A stretch of DNA of 64,000 nucleotides from Mesomycoplasma ovipneumoniae (GCF_030012565.1 NZ_CP124621.1:950836-1014835); one strand, 5' to 3'; counted from the first letter of the stretch, positions 19,459 to 31,924 are shown. Numbers and translations are program-made. Notes: a model not told the origin generated them from the letters alone.

Positions 19459-22400
19459 ATGAAATCTAAAATTACTAAATTTAGCTTACTTTTATCTTCT
19501 TTTGTAACAGTTTTTGGTGTTGCAATTGCTTGTGGAACTACCCCTGAAATTAAAACACCAGCTAAACAAAATGAAAATGCAAAACCACTACCTAAAACAC
19601 CAAATTCAGATAACCAAAATAATTTATCTTCAGACAAAAAAGAAGAGCAAAACAATTCAACCTCAAGAAGAGATAATGAACAAATCAAAACAAAGACAGA
19701 AGATAAAACAGAAGTGGAAAATCAAGAATTAGAAGAAGATATAAAAAATACATCAAATTCTGCTAAAAGAACAGATGAATCTTCCAAAATTGATAGTAAT
19801 ATTGATTCAGATTCTCTAAAAAATACTACAAGTGCTACCGAAAATAATGCCAACCAAACTAATAACACCTCTTCTTTAGAAAATAATACAAATTCTAAAA
19901 CATCTAAAAAAACTCCACTAACTTTATTTGAACAGCAACAACAAGACAGTATTGAAAAAATTAATAAACTTAGTACAATTTCTTCTAGTTTTAAACACTT
20001 TTTTGCAGAACAAGTAAGTGAGCAAAAAAGTGCTCAGGATCTTAAAAAACTAGAAGAAAAATTTAACAAAATTTCAAATTTATCAGCAAAATTAAAGGAA
20101 ATAATTGAATCAGCAAACTTTGTAAAAACAACTTCGAAATACACTTCTACCACAAATAATGTTGATAAATTATTAGATATAACACTTTTAAAAGCACAAT
20201 CATTTTTTCACAATAACCAACTAGCTTTTTCTGATAATATAGATAATTTAGAAGTGCAAATTAATGGTACACAAAATGAAATAATAAGACTTCAAAATGA
20301 ATTGAATGGCAACACATCAGAAGAAAATATTAAAAATATTGAGCAAGCAATTAATGATGTAAATCCCTCTTTTGATGATGAAAAAATAAGCACTTATGAA
20401 CTACAGGACAAATTAAATCCTGCAGCTTTTGATGTTGAAACTACAAAATTATTAACTAAAATTGAAAAAGATGGCTACACTTTTGAAATAAAAGATACTA
20501 ATATTAGTAAATTAGACAATAACAAATTAGAAATCACATATCAAGTTAAAGATAAAAATAATCATCGAGCTCGTGTTACAAAAACTCTTGATTTTCACAA
20601 CAAAGGCAAATTTAATATAGAAACCAAAATTAAAGAATTAGACAAAAAATTTAACTCACTTGATGATTTATATGAATTTGATAAAATTAAATTATCACAA
20701 ATTCAAGAGACGTATGTTGATAATTTACAAGATTTTATTAAAGAAAATTTTAGATCTAAAGGTAATAGAATTGATCAAATTTTTAAACATAATTTAGGCC
20801 AAATAAGCTATAAAAATAGACACTTTAGTGCACAAGTACATTTTTTAATGTTCAACAAAGTTGTTAAAACTTTAGAGCTAAAATCCAATGTCGAGATTGA
20901 ACTGCGAACAAAAGATTTAATAGGAAGTGAAAAGGATCGAGCTGATCTAGAACTTTTAATTTCTAGTTACCTTACAAATAAAGATTGATCTTACCATAGT
21001 CTAGACGCTAGCCAACCAATTTTAAAAGATCTACAACCTATCAAACAAGGTGTTGATCATCATGGAATTCCTTCAATGTTAGCACTACAAAAATTGAATG
21101 AAATCTATAAGTGACCACAAATTGGTAAGTACTCACTTTTTGTTAAAGAAGTACTTGATCATTCAAATATTTATGATTCTAATCGCGGTGGGACAGCAAA
21201 ATTAATTTTTGGAATCAAAAAAAATAATGAAGAACTACCTTTTCAAGATTGAGATTTAAAGATAACTGAAAGTGATTATAGAACTAAATATGCTAAAAAT
21301 ATGTGATATTTTCGACCACTTCATGCTAGTGATATTGAATTACCTTCTAATTGAGTAAGTAGTAATTTTGATAATAGTCATAAAAAATTAATTGATGAAA
21401 TTAACGCCTCTAATTTCGATTTAAGAAAAACTCCAGGTGCTAAAGTGAACGGAAAAGAAACACTTTTTAGTGTTTTAAACCCTCAACAATTAGTTAGCCA
21501 ATTTCGAAAACAAGATGCTGGTAGTGTCCTACAATATTTATTAAAACTTAAAAATAATCATAATAACAACACTCAAAATGATTCATCAGAGTTTAAAAGA
21601 ACATTAGATGAATCAAAAGATGCTACTGGAGGAGATGAATTTGATAAACAAAGTATTCAAGCTAAAATAGATAATTCAGCAAATGTTTTCATAGTAAATA
21701 CAAATAGCATAATTCCTAGTGGAGTAACAACTAATCCAAATAATATTTCTGATATTATTAATGACTATTTTATTGTATATTATGATGTAAAATCAGAAAG
21801 AACAGGCGAGCTAAAATTCAAAATTGGCTTTATTAATAAAAGTGATCCTAGCAAAGTTTATTCAAAATCAGAAGAAATTACACTTGTGAATTTATCAAAT
21901 GATTTTCAAAATAATATATATCCAGAATTGCTTATGAACAAAGTGAGTCTACAAGATTTTCAATATAATAATCAACAATTAACTTGAAATAAACAAACTT
22001 TGACACTAAATAACTATTCAATTGACACTAAAGATATTACAATTCATGAAAAAGTTCAGTATAATAACAATACTTATATTAATTTAAAATATACTTACCC
22101 TAACCAAAAAAAAGAAACAGAAAAAATAGTTGTTGGTAATAATTGATACAAGGTTGCTGGTTCAAATTCTGTTTCGCTTGATGATATCAAAAATTCAAGT
22201 TTCAAATGAAGACATTCAGGTCTTAATACTTTAATAGTAGAAAATTATCAAGTTATTCGAAATCGACAAATTGAATTTAATGCTAAAGATGCAATTTGAT
22301 CACAAGATGGAAAAGGTGCGTCCTGAGTTTTAAAAGAAAAGTACCTTGAAAAAATGTTAGAAAATGCTCGAGATGTAAAACTAGATTTAACAATTTATGG

Positions 22401-23985
22401 AAATGTTTTAATTCAAGATGATAATCGCTATAATAGATTCACTAAACCAGGAGATCCTACCATTCATGGCAATGAAGCTAAATATAAGTTTCCTTCATTT
22501 ACTATAGACTATTCAGATCTGAAAAGAAAGTCAGAACTAAATATTGAACTTGAACTACCACAAAGATATAATAATACTAGCACTTCCTCTACACCACTTC
22601 CCAAATTAACATTATTATTAAATGTTACAAAAAAACTAGATGGATTGCACTTTAAATTAAGTTTGAAAGGTGAAGAATATAGCATTATTGTTGGTAATCC
22701 TGTGAATTATGTAAATACCACTCAAGGTTACAATCCTTTTACAAATAATGATAAATTTGACAAAAATAAAGCTTTTATCTTGTGAGATAGAGGTGCTGGT
22801 GTAAATGTTATTTATGAGAATTATGAACAATATGAAGAGCATACTAGACGAACTAATTTATTCGATTATAAACAGATTTCATACACTCAAGAAAATGCGC
22901 CAATTCCTTTTTATACCGATCCTAATGTTCGAAAAAATGTTTATTTTCCAAACCAAAACGTTCCCTATGAAATTCATAATGGTTATTTACAAAACAATGA
23001 TTATATAAATTATTCCACTATCAAATCAAATCCTCAATTTGAAAATAATTTCCAACACGCACTTGCTTTTAGTTTTGGTTCTGCAACGATGATTGGAAAA
23101 GTAAATAATGATGAAAATGACTGAAAATTCTACTTTATAACTAATAATCACGTAGAAAATGTCAAAAATTTTGACCAGCTAAATAACTCAACAACTGGCT
23201 TACCAAACACTTATCGAAGATATAGTTACATTGTAAAACCTTCACTTAATTTTGAAAATAATGTTAATGCTGGATTTAGTTACTGAGGTGGTCTATTGAA
23301 AGGTCCAAATTCTTCATCAAAACCTAGCGACAAAAAAGAAGACCCAAATTCTGGATTTCTACTTTCTCAAATTTGATCTGGATCAGATCAACAAAGTCGG
23401 GATGGAAAGGAACATAAAGGCCACAATATCGATGCTACTATTTTTGTGGTCGATGTTAAGCCACTTTATGATGAAGCGCTTGCACAAGGAAAATATGAGT
23501 ATGCCAACTGATTAAAATCATGACTAGCGCTTGAAAATATGAAATTTAATTTCAATGGTATGGATTATAATATAAACCACCAGTCATTAATTTATGACTT
23601 TTCAATTGTTGGTTTTCCTTATGGAAAACAATCTGCATATGTTATTCACCGACCAGCCCTAAGTAATTATAATGTAATGTTAAGACATCAAAATGGCTAT
23701 GTGCCTACATATTTTGATGCTGGAAATTCAGGAACTGGAATTTTAAGCGCTGATAACAATTACATTTCGCTAATTAACTCCGGAACACCTCACAACAGTT
23801 TGCAAGCTTGAAATTATGCAACTCGCGGTTTTAACTATTTTGGTGTGAACTTCAATGGTGAACATCCATTGGATTTAAAAAATACTAAATCATTTGCTGC
23901 TCAAATTTTACGATGGCATCTACTTGCACCCGCCAGTGCAAATTCACCATGATTTTTTAATCCATTTAAAACAAACACAAAATAA
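19459..23985 (+). CDS. MIP-family immunoglobulin-specific serine endopeptidase, lipoprotein
   Basis: The 1508-residue product is read through many TGA Trp codons. It begins with a lipoprotein signal peptide (VFGVAIACGTT, Cys at about 28). A Ser/Asn/Lys-rich spacer of roughly 130 residues follows, then coiled-coil-like and beta-rich regions. The C-terminal third is a trypsin-like domain of the DUF31/MIP type. Probable catalytic residues are His1231 in FITNNHVENV, Asp1325 in NIDATIFVVDV and Ser1424 in GNSGTGIL. MIP enzymes cut the VH domain from antibody captured by a partner (MIB). No MIB-like gene is adjacent here. Long for the family. A terminator follows at 23997-24026. Confidence 0.88.
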
Positions 23986-23996
23986 ATCAAAATGTC

Positions 23997-24026
23997 AAAA
24001 AAGTGTATAAATTTATATACTTTTTT
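23997..24026 (+). terminator. Terminator of the Ig protease gene
   Basis: AAAAAAGTGTATAAA mirrors TTTATATACTTTTTT almost perfectly, 11 bases after the stop codon, and ends in a T run. Confidence 0.85.
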
Positions 24027-24109
24027 AAACTATTTAATATAAAAATGCAGTTCAATCTGCATAAGTTAGTACACCAATTTCAGACGTATTCGAAAAAAGG
24101 TGTGCAAAA

Positions 24110-24169
24110 ATGAAACAATACAAATTCACAATTGAAGACAAATTTAAATACATTAAAATTGTAAGTTAG
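24110..24169 (+). pseudogene. 5' remnant of an IS3-type orfA transposase gene
   Basis: Only the first 19 codons (MKQYKFTIEDKFKYIKIVS) remain before a stop, preceded by TTAGTACACC and a GGTGTG site. The sequence resembles the start of IS3-family OrfA proteins. The break is followed by unrelated repeat DNA. The assignment rests on a short stretch. Confidence 0.5.
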
Positions 24170-24227
24170 TAGAAAAAAATCAGGCAACTAGTTTTTGTCA
24201 AGATTTTAAGTGCTGTACTTTAAACCA

Positions 24228-24268
24228 GGACAAAAGAAATTAACACTAAGGTGTTGGCTTTTTTGTCC
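24228..24268. repeat. Palindromic repeat P, copy 2
   Basis: GGACAAAAGAAATTAACAC with its mirror GTGTTGGCTTTTTTGTCC; same family as 9862-9900. Confidence 0.75.
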
Positions 24269-24269
24269 A

Positions 24270-24806
24270 AGTTTAGTTTTGGGACTTTTTTAACTTTTTT
24301 GGCAAAAGTAATTACCTATTTTAAAACACTGGCAAAAATCAATTTACGGATAAAACAACAAAAATCATAAAAAAATACAACTACTATTCAAACTCAATGT
24401 AAAAAGAAAACTCATTTTTACTTACATTGAGCCTAAAAAAATATGTGAAGTTTTGAAAGAGCCATAATTAAAAGCTATAAATTTGTAGATTTCTAAACGG
24501 TCAAATTTAAGGCATCCAATCATATTTAAAAATATGATAGAAAATTCGCGCTATCAGAGCGCATTAGACAAAAAACATAACTAATTCCTCCTTAATTCAA
24601 TATCAAAATTTATTAATTATTCTTAAGTGAGGTTAATTATAACATAACTTTATTTTTGAACAAACATTTTTTTTTTTTTTTTGCAAAAGGTTAATTTCAA
24701 AACTATAAAAATTAAGGTTTTAGGTCAAAAAACACGAATTTACCCGCATTTTTGTATATTTATATTCACTAAAAAGTGAATTTTCCATCAAACTGGGAAA
24801 CTCAGG
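24270..24806 (-). mobile_element. Repeated element E, copy 2 (structured RNA with mini-ORF)
   Basis: Minus-strand copy. It has a run of 16 A before the promoter (seen as T at 24667-24682), an AAGGAGG site and mini-ORF ATG at 24578 to TAA at 24564 (MFFV). A short GCGC insertion near 24550-24560 is unique to this copy. Then come hairpin arms ATCATATTT/AAATATGAT, GCTCTTTCAAAACT, and hairpin CTCAATGTAA/TTACATTGAG. The left end reads CCTGAGTTTCCCAGTTTGAT at 24787-24806. Confidence 0.75.
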
Positions 24807-25215
24807 GGTGTGATTTTTACTTTGATATTTTAGTGAATTAGTAAAAAAATTGTTATTAAATTTTGTCAAAAAAATTAAAAAAAGCTCGAAAATCCCGACG
24901 CTTTTTTGAAATTTTCTCATCAAACTGGAAAACTCAGGATTAGACAGGAACTTAATATTAATTATAGCATTAAAAAATATGACTATATAACAAAAAGTGA
25001 TATACAAGCATTTATAAATAGATAATGTTTTAAGTATTTTTCACAAATTTAAATTAAATATATTGGATACGTTGAAATATAAGTTTATATATAATGGCTA
25101 TAACTTATTTGATAATAATAAACTTAAAAGCTTGTTCACAATAGAAATATTATTCTTAATATGCTATAATAATATCTATAAAAAATCCACAATAATGGAA
25201 TAAGGAGAGATAAAT
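24807..25215. repeat. Spacer: element-end fragment and boundary repeat R, copy 2
   Basis: Bases 24810-24938 repeat the right-end segment seen at 14584-14702 and end in another CATCAAACTGG...CTCAGG. Bases 24952-25080 are boundary repeat R. A TGCTATAAT extended -10 at 25162-25170 and an AAGGAGAG site precede the regulator gene. No other gene is seen. Confidence 0.7.
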
Positions 25216-25413
25216 ATGAAATTTAATTACAATGGATTATGGAAAGTGTTAATAGATAAAAATATGAAAAAGAAAGATTTAATGGATAAAACAGGGATTT
25301 CTCCAACTAAAATATCAAAAATGGTTAGAGGAGATGCGGTGTCTCTTACGATCATCGGAAAAATTTGTGAAGAACTTAGAACAGATATTGGGGATTTAAT
25401 TTGTATAGATTAG
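25216..25413 (+). CDS. Cro/C1-type helix-turn-helix regulator
   Basis: The 65-residue protein (MKFNYNGLWKVLIDKNMKKK...) has the HTH segment KKDLMDKTGISPTKISKM followed by the short dimerisation part ending DIGDLICID. Such small XRE proteins act as controller proteins of RM operons. It sits 21 bases before hsdM behind an extended -10 promoter and a perfect ribosome-binding site, so it probably controls the hsd operon and itself. A truncated relative precedes the Eco47II-like operon at 16497-16685. Confidence 0.85.
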   Translation: MKFNYNGLWKVLIDKNMKKKDLMDKTGISPTKISKMVRGDAVSLTIIGKICEELRTDIGDLICID

Positions 25414-25434
25414 GATTTTAAGGAGGAATAAGTA

Positions 25435-27609
25435 ATGGAAAGTACGTACAGCTCATTTGAATATAATAAATTAATTAGTTTTATTTGGTCTGTGGCAGAT
25501 GATTGCCTAAGAGACGTTTACGTAAGAGGAAAATATAGAGATGTAATTCTTCCTATGACCTTAATCAAAAGATTTGATTCTATTATAGAACCAGAAAAAG
25601 CTAACATAATGAAGCTTAAAGAAATGGCGGAAAAAAACAATTGGGATGTTATACAAACATTGAATACAGCTGTTCAGCTACCATTTTATAATATTTCTAA
25701 TTTTTGCCTAAAAGACTTAAAGCATGAAACTAATAGGCAAAACTTAAAGAAAAATTTCGAAGAATATTTAAATGGCTTTTCAGAAAATGTAAAAGAAATT
25801 CTTCAAAAATTTGATTTTAATAACCAGTTAACAAAAATGACTGATGCTGGGATTTTAGGCTCTGTTATTGAAAAATTTACATCAAGTGAACTAAATTTGA
25901 GTCCATATGATGAGAAAAACTCTAGTGGAGATGTTATCAAAAAAGGATTAGATAATCATGCCATGGGTACCTTGTTTGAAGAAATCATTAGAAAATTTAA
26001 TGAAGAAAATAACGAAGAAGCAGGGGAACACTTTACACCTCGTGATGTAATTGAGCTAATGGCCGATATTGCTATGTATCCAATTATCGATAAAATAAAA
26101 GATGCTACTTATTCAATCTATGATGGAGCCTGCGGAACTCTTGGCATGGGAACTGTTGCAGAAGAAAGACTAAAAGCATTTGCAAAAGAGAATGGTAAGG
26201 AAGTATCTATTCACTTGATTGGACAAGAAGTAAATGCAGAAACATATGCAATTGCTAAAGCGGATTTGCTTATCAAAGGCGGAGACACAGTGTCTAATAA
26301 TGTTTACTATGGCTCTACACTTTCTGACGATAGAACTTCAGGGAAACATTTTGATTTTATGTTATCTAATCCTCCATATGGTAAAACATGGAAAACAGAT
26401 TTGGCTATTTTAGGAAGTGGAAATGATAAAGACCCTAAGAAAAATATAATAGATAGACGTTTTGTTAGAAATTATAAAGAACAAGATGATTTCAGAATGA
26501 TACCTGATGTAAGTGATGGGCAGTTACTTTTCTTGCTTAATAATATTTCTAAGATGAAAGAAACCGAAATGGGATCTCGCATTGTTGAGGTTCATAACGG
26601 TTCGGCTCTATTTACGGGTGATGCAGGAAATGGAGCAAGTAATGCAAGAAGATTTATGATTGAGGAAGATTTGATTGAAGCTATTATTCAACTACCTGAA
26701 AATATGTTTTATAACACAGGGATAACAACATATATCTGGATTCTGTCGAATAGAAAAGAAGAAAGAAGAAAAGGTAAAATTCAGCTTATTAATGCAAATA
26801 GCATCAAGACTACACTTCGAAAGAATATGGGTAAGAAAAATTGCGAGTTTTCAAAAGCTGATAGAGAATTCATATTGAATCAATATCTGAATTTTGAAGA
26901 AAATGAGTACTCAAAAATCTTTTTAAACGATGAGTTTGGATACTATAAGGTTGTAGTAGAAAGACCTTTAAGACAAACTGTATTATGCAATGCTGAAAAT
27001 CTAAAAGAAATAGAGGAAGAGCTGAAGAAGATAGGAGCTTTTTCGGAAAAGATAAACAAGAAAATACTTGAGGATAGTTTTATTAAAGGAACAACCGCCT
27101 CTATCAAAGAACTTGAAAAGAGTGAAAATCTTAAAGCATATTTGGAAGTCTTGAAATTAATGAAAAGTGATGAAAGATATCTAGATTATGCAGCTTTTGA
27201 AAAAGAGTTTAACAAGCATTTAAAAAAGAAAAATATAAAAGGCACAAGTTTAAGTAAGTTTGTTTCAACAGGATTGCTTGACAATATGATAATTCGAGAT
27301 GAGAATGCTGCTATTCAAAAGGACTCGAAAGGAAATGTGATTGTAGATCCAAATCTTAGAGACACAGAAAGTATTCCTATGACTTTTGAAGGTGGAATAG
27401 AAGAGTTTATTAAAAAGGAAGTCTTACCATATCATGCGGATGCTTTTGTAGATGAGAGTAAAACACAAATTGGCTACGAAATAAATTTCACTAAATATTT
27501 CTATAAAGCGAAAGAACTGGAACGAGTAGAAGACATTGTAAGACGCATTAAAGAGTTAGAAAGACAATCTGATGGTCTGATGACTTCTATATTGGAGCTT
27601 TATGAATAG
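25435..27609 (+). CDS. hsdM: Type I restriction-modification system methyltransferase subunit
   Basis: The 724-residue HsdM methylates adenine in a complex with HsdS. It has the N-terminal helical domain (DCLRDVYVRGKYRDVILPMT), GEHFTPRDVIELMADI, the SAM-binding DGACGTLGMG at about residue 227 (a variant of the usual form), and catalytic LSNPPYGKTW. The C-terminus is longer than usual by about 200 residues. All four Trp codons are TGG and none TGA, unlike resident genes, which points to recent transfer from a bacterium with the standard code. hsdS overlaps its last 8 bases. Confidence 0.95.
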   Translation: MESTYSSFEYNKLISFIWSVADDCLRDVYVRGKYRDVILPMTLIKRFDSIIEPEKANIMKLKEMAEKNNWDVIQTLNTAVQLPFYNISNFCLKDLKHETNRQNLKKNFEEYLNGFSENVKEILQKFDFNNQLTKMTDAGILGSVIEKFTSSELNLSPYDEKNSSGDVIKKGLDNHAMGTLFEEIIRKFNEENNEEAGEHFTPRDVIELMADIAMYPIIDKIKDATYSIYDGACGTLGMGTVAEERLKAFAKENGKEVSIHLIGQEVNAETYAIAKADLLIKGGDTVSNNVYYGSTLSDDRTSGKHFDFMLSNPPYGKTWKTDLAILGSGNDKDPKKNIIDRRFVRNYKEQDDFRMIPDVSDGQLLFLLNNISKMKETEMGSRIVEVHNGSALFTGDAGNGASNARRFMIEEDLIEAIIQLPENMFYNTGITTYIWILSNRKEERRKGKIQLINANSIKTTLRKNMGKKNCEFSKADREFILNQYLNFEENEYSKIFLNDEFGYYKVVVERPLRQTVLCNAENLKEIEEELKKIGAFSEKINKKILEDSFIKGTTASIKELEKSENLKAYLEVLKLMKSDERYLDYAAFEKEFNKHLKKKNIKGTSLSKFVSTGLLDNMIIRDENAAIQKDSKGNVIVDPNLRDTESIPMTFEGGIEEFIKKEVLPYHADAFVDESKTQIGYEINFTKYFYKAKELERVEDIVRRIKELERQSDGLMTSILELYE

Positions 27610-28888
27610 ATATAAGAGTTATAAGGAAGTAAATTTACCTTGACTAAAAGAAATACCTAGTCATTGGGAGATTAATAAGGTAAAAAGATATTTTGAAATA
27701 ACAAGAGGAAGAGTAATTCCTAAAGAAGAATTGGACAGTAATGGTAAATACCCAGTATATTCCTCTCAAACTGAAAATTATGGAATAATGGGTTATTTAA
27801 ATACTTATGATTTTGATGAAGTTGATTGCATAACATGGACAACAGACGGTGAAAAAGCAGGAACTACATTTTTAAGAAGTGGTAAATATAATTGCACAAA
27901 TATATGTGGGATTTTATTACCTAAAATAGATAAAATTAAAGATATAAATTTAGCATATTGCAATTATATTATTGGACTAGGTAACCAACATTCAAGAAGA
28001 AAAGATACTAATGGTTATAAAATAATGAACAATGAAATGGAAAAGAATACTATTTTATTACCACCATTACATGAACAAATCCAAATTGCAAGCTTCCTTG
28101 ACTGGAAAATAAGTGAAATAGATAGATTAATTCAAATAGAAAAAGAAAAGATAAAAGAATTGAATCATAAAAAACAGTTATCTATATCATTTGAATATAA
28201 AAAAATAAGTAAAAAAATACGTTTAAAAATGTTACTTTCAGAACCTTTACTGTATGGAATTAATGGTACAGGTGAAACGAATGGAAGTATAAGATTTATT
28301 AGGATTACTGACATCAACAAAGATGGCGAATTAAAAGAAAACAATTGTCAATATTTTGACAATTGTGAAAATAAATTTTTATTGAAAAAGGGAGATATAC
28401 TATTTGCAAGGAGCGGAACTGTAGGTAAATCATATATCCATAAATCGGAAAATATGAAAATGTGTTTTGCTGGATATTTAATTAGAGCAAGGGTGGATAC
28501 AGAAATTGTGATTTCTGAATTTGTATATTTATATACACAATCTGCAGACTATGAAAAATGGAAAGAAAGTATTTCCATACAATCTACTATCCAAAATATA
28601 AGTGCTGAAAAATATGCGAATTTACAAATACCTTTTGTTGATAAAATAGAACAGAAAAATATCATTCAACATCTAAGAAAAATAATTAATACTATTGAAA
28701 AATGTAAAGTAATAATTTCAAAGAAAATCAAAGAATTAGAATCACTAAAACAATCACTAATTTCAGAAGTGGTAACAGGAAAAATTGATGTAAGAAATGT
28801 TGTTATACCTGAATATGAAAAAGTAACTCTTTTATATGATGAAATAGAAGAATTTGATGAAATGGAGGGGATAGAAGATGGGAATTAG
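27602..28888 (+). CDS. hsdS: Type I restriction-modification system specificity subunit
   Basis: The 428-residue HsdS has two target-recognition domains, each followed by a conserved helix. Domain 1 starts LPWLKEIPSHWEINKVKRYF, and its helix is PPLHEQIQIASFLDWKISEI. Domain 2 follows, with the helix KELESLKQSLISEVVTGKID near residue 385. The ATG at 27602 overlaps hsdM. One in-frame TGA (27641-27643) encodes Trp14; the other four Trp codons are TGG. In a standard-code host this TGA would stop the protein, so adaptation has begun. The target sequence cannot be read from the protein. Confidence 0.93.
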
Positions 28889-31790
28889 AGATACAAAGAT
28901 GGAAGCAGAACTTGAAAATAATATCATCGAGTATCTTGTTTCGAATCAGGGTTATGTATATATAAAACCTGATGAAATGAAGCTTTCTTTTGATAAGAAA
29001 TATGCTTTTGACGAAAAGAGACTTTTAGAATTTATTAAGACATCTCAGCCCAAGGAATTCGATATCTTAAGGCTTGATACAGACAGCGGAAAAGAAGAGT
29101 TCTATAAGCAACTGGATGCTCGAATTAGGCAAAATGGGATTGTTTCTGTTTTAAAGAATGGTATTAAGTGCTATCCATCCTCAGGGACTATCATTTTTTA
29201 TCATGCCATAGATCCTAAAAGACCAAGTTCTTATAATGAATTTAAAACGAATATTTTTTCAGTTACTAACCAGCTGAGATATTCTGATAAAAATAAAGGC
29301 TTAGAACTCGACTTGGCTATTTTTGTAAATGGGCTTCCGATTATAACAATGGAACTTAAGAGTAGAGCTTCTAGCTCAGGTTGAGCATATAAAGATGCTG
29401 AAGATCAATATATAAATGATAGAGATCCAAAAGAAACCTTATTTAGTTTTAAAAGGTGCATTGCACATTTTGCAGTTGATGAAAACTTTATTACTTTTGC
29501 AACAAAATTAGATGGAAAAAACACAAGGTTTATGCCATTTAATAAAGGTACTACCCTTGGCGGCTCAGGTAATCCTATAAATGATAGTGGCACAATGACA
29601 GATTATTTATGGAAAGTTTTTTTGAAAAAGGAAACATTGACAAGCTTAATAAGAGATTTTGCTTATATTTCTGTAGATAAAGTCAAAAAAACAGAAACGT
29701 TGATTTTCCCTAGATACCATCAATACAGAGTAGTTACAAGACTTGTAGAAGATGTTCAGAAAAATGGAGTAGGTAATAGATATTTAATCCAACACAGTGC
29801 AGGTAGTGGCAAGAGTAACTCTATAACGTGGCTCGCTTATCGTTTGGTTGAAGTGGATTATAAAAACCAAAAAGCTTTTGATTCAGTAATAGTTGTTACA
29901 GATAGATTGAACTTGGATAAGCAAATCAGCGATAATATTAGGAAATTTATAGATGAAAAGAGTGTTGTTGGGCATGCTAGTTCTTCAACTGATTTAAAGA
30001 ATATGTTGATTGATAGTAAAAAGATTATCATTACAACCGTTCAGAAATTTCCGTATCTACTTGAGAAAATTGGAACTGATTTAAAGGGTAAAAATTTTGC
30101 AATTATAATTGATGAAGCCCATTCATCACAAAGCGGTAAGGCAGCGGCTTCATTAAATATGGCTGTATCGGGTAGTTTAGGAAATGAGGATGAATTTGAA
30201 ATAGAAGATAAACTAAATGAGTTGATTGAGGCAAGAAAGATGCCTGAAAATGCGAGTTTCTTTGCTTTTACTGCTACTCCTAAAGCAAAAACTATCCAAA
30301 TGTTTGGAAGTGTATTTGATTTATACTCCATGAAACAAGCTATCGAAGAAGGATTTATTCTTGATGTTTTAAAAAATTATACACATTATGAAAACTATTA
30401 TAAGATTTACAAAACAATAGAAGAGAACCCTAATTTTGATAAAAAGAAAGCCCAAAGGAAAATAAGAAATTATGTGGAAGGTCAAGAATTTCCTATAAGA
30501 GAAAAAAGCGAAGTCATGGTGAATCATTTCCTTACAAATACAGTGAATAAGATTAACGGAAAAGCAAAGGCAATGATTGTAACACAAAGTATTTTAAGAG
30601 CGATTGAGTACTACCATATAGTTAGTGATTTACTAAAAAATTCTAATAGTGGTTATGAAGCTTTGGTTGCATTTTCTGGTGAAAAAGAATACAAAGGTAA
30701 GACAGTAACAGAAACAAGTTTGAATGGTTTTTCTGATAAAGAGACACCAGAAAAATTTAAGCAAGATAAATATAAGTTTTTGATTGTTGCCGACAAATAT
30801 CAGACCGGATATGATGAGCCTCTTTTACATACAATGTATGTAGATAAGGTTTTGAATAATGTTAAGGCGGTACAAACTCTATCAAGACTTAATAGGAGTG
30901 CTAAATATAAGATAGATACTTGCGTGATTGATTTTGCAAATCAACCAGAAGATATATCAAATGCTTTTCAACCATACTATAAGGAAACAAAGTTAGAAGG
31001 AGAAACAGACCCTAACAAACTTAATAATTTATTATCCATGCTTGATGCAAAGTATGTTTATGAAAAAGACGAAGTAGATAGACTAGTTGATTTATTTCTA
31101 GAAAACAAGCCAAGAAATTCTATTGATAGCATTGTAGATCAGTGCGTGGAAAGATATATAGCTCTAAGTGAAGAAGATCAGGTTGAATTTAAGAGTGGTG
31201 TAAAATCTTTTATAAGAACCTATAATTTCTTAGCATCTATTCTACCTATTGGTCAAGTAGATTGGGAAAAGAAAGTGATTTTCTTTGAACGATTGATTCA
31301 TAGATTGCCAACCCCAGAAGGAGACGATTTGTCTGCTGGAATTTTGGAGTCAATTGATTTAGAAAGTTATAGGCTAGAAAAGAAAAAAACAATTATTGAT
31401 ATTATTTTGAAAGATGAGGATGGTAAAGTTGAAGGCTTGGGCATAGGGGTTAGAAAAAAGAATGAAGTTGAGCTAGATACATTAGAAAATATTGTATCTA
31501 CATTCAATGACATTTTTGGTAATATAGACTGGCAAGACAAAGATAATGTTGCAAGGCAAATAAGAGAATTACCCGAGATGGTAATGAAAAATGAGAAATT
31601 CAAAAATGCTTTAAAAAACTCAGATATTGAAAATATCAAAAGAGAGTATGATTCAGCGTTAAAAGATGTTTTCAGAATTATAATGAAAGATAACATAGAA
31701 CTATTTGGACAATGGACAAATAATTCTAACTTTAGTGAATGGTTAAAGCGTACAATTTTTGAAGAGATTATGAAGAAAAATAAACGGTAA
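28878..31790 (+). CDS. hsdR: Type I restriction-modification system restriction subunit
   Basis: The 970-residue HsdR translocates and cuts unmodified DNA. The N-terminal nuclease has LDLAIFVNGLPIITMELKS (Asp, Glu and Lys of the PD-(D/E)XK site). The motor has Walker A HSAGSGKSN at about residue 305 and DEAH in IIIDEAHSS, then FAFTATP and QTLSRLNR (helicase motifs III and VI). It overlaps hsdS by 11 bases. Of seven Trp codons six are TGG and one, at 29382-29384, is TGA, so the full protein is only made with the mycoplasma code. No frameshift was seen; it appears intact. Confidence 0.95.
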
Positions 31791-31798
31791 ATAGAACC

Positions 31799-31839
31799 GA
31801 CACAAAAAAAGTTAACACTGAGGTGTTGGCTTTATTGTC
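31799..31839. repeat. Palindromic repeat P, copy 3
   Basis: GACACAAAAAAAGTTAACAC with its mirror GTGTTGGCTTTATTGTC, directly after the hsdR stop. It could also act as its terminator. Confidence 0.75.
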
Positions 31840-31898
31840 TTAGTTTACTAGTCTTATATTTTACCAATCCCGTGGGAGACCTATAAATTAAGTGATTT

Positions 31899-31924
31899 AT
31901 GCAAGCAAAAATGCTTGCATTTTT
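31899..31924 (+). terminator. Terminator downstream of hsdR
   Basis: ATGCAAGCA pairs perfectly with TGCTTGCAT across a short A loop and is followed by TTTT. A second, longer hairpin (AGTTCAAGC... at 31936 with ...CTTGAACT near 31990, then a T run) follows. Confidence 0.85.

Noticed and set aside
24807..24938. Separate new repeat family
   Set aside because: It matches the right-end segment of element E seen at 14.6 and 39.3 kb, so it is treated as a solo end fragment.
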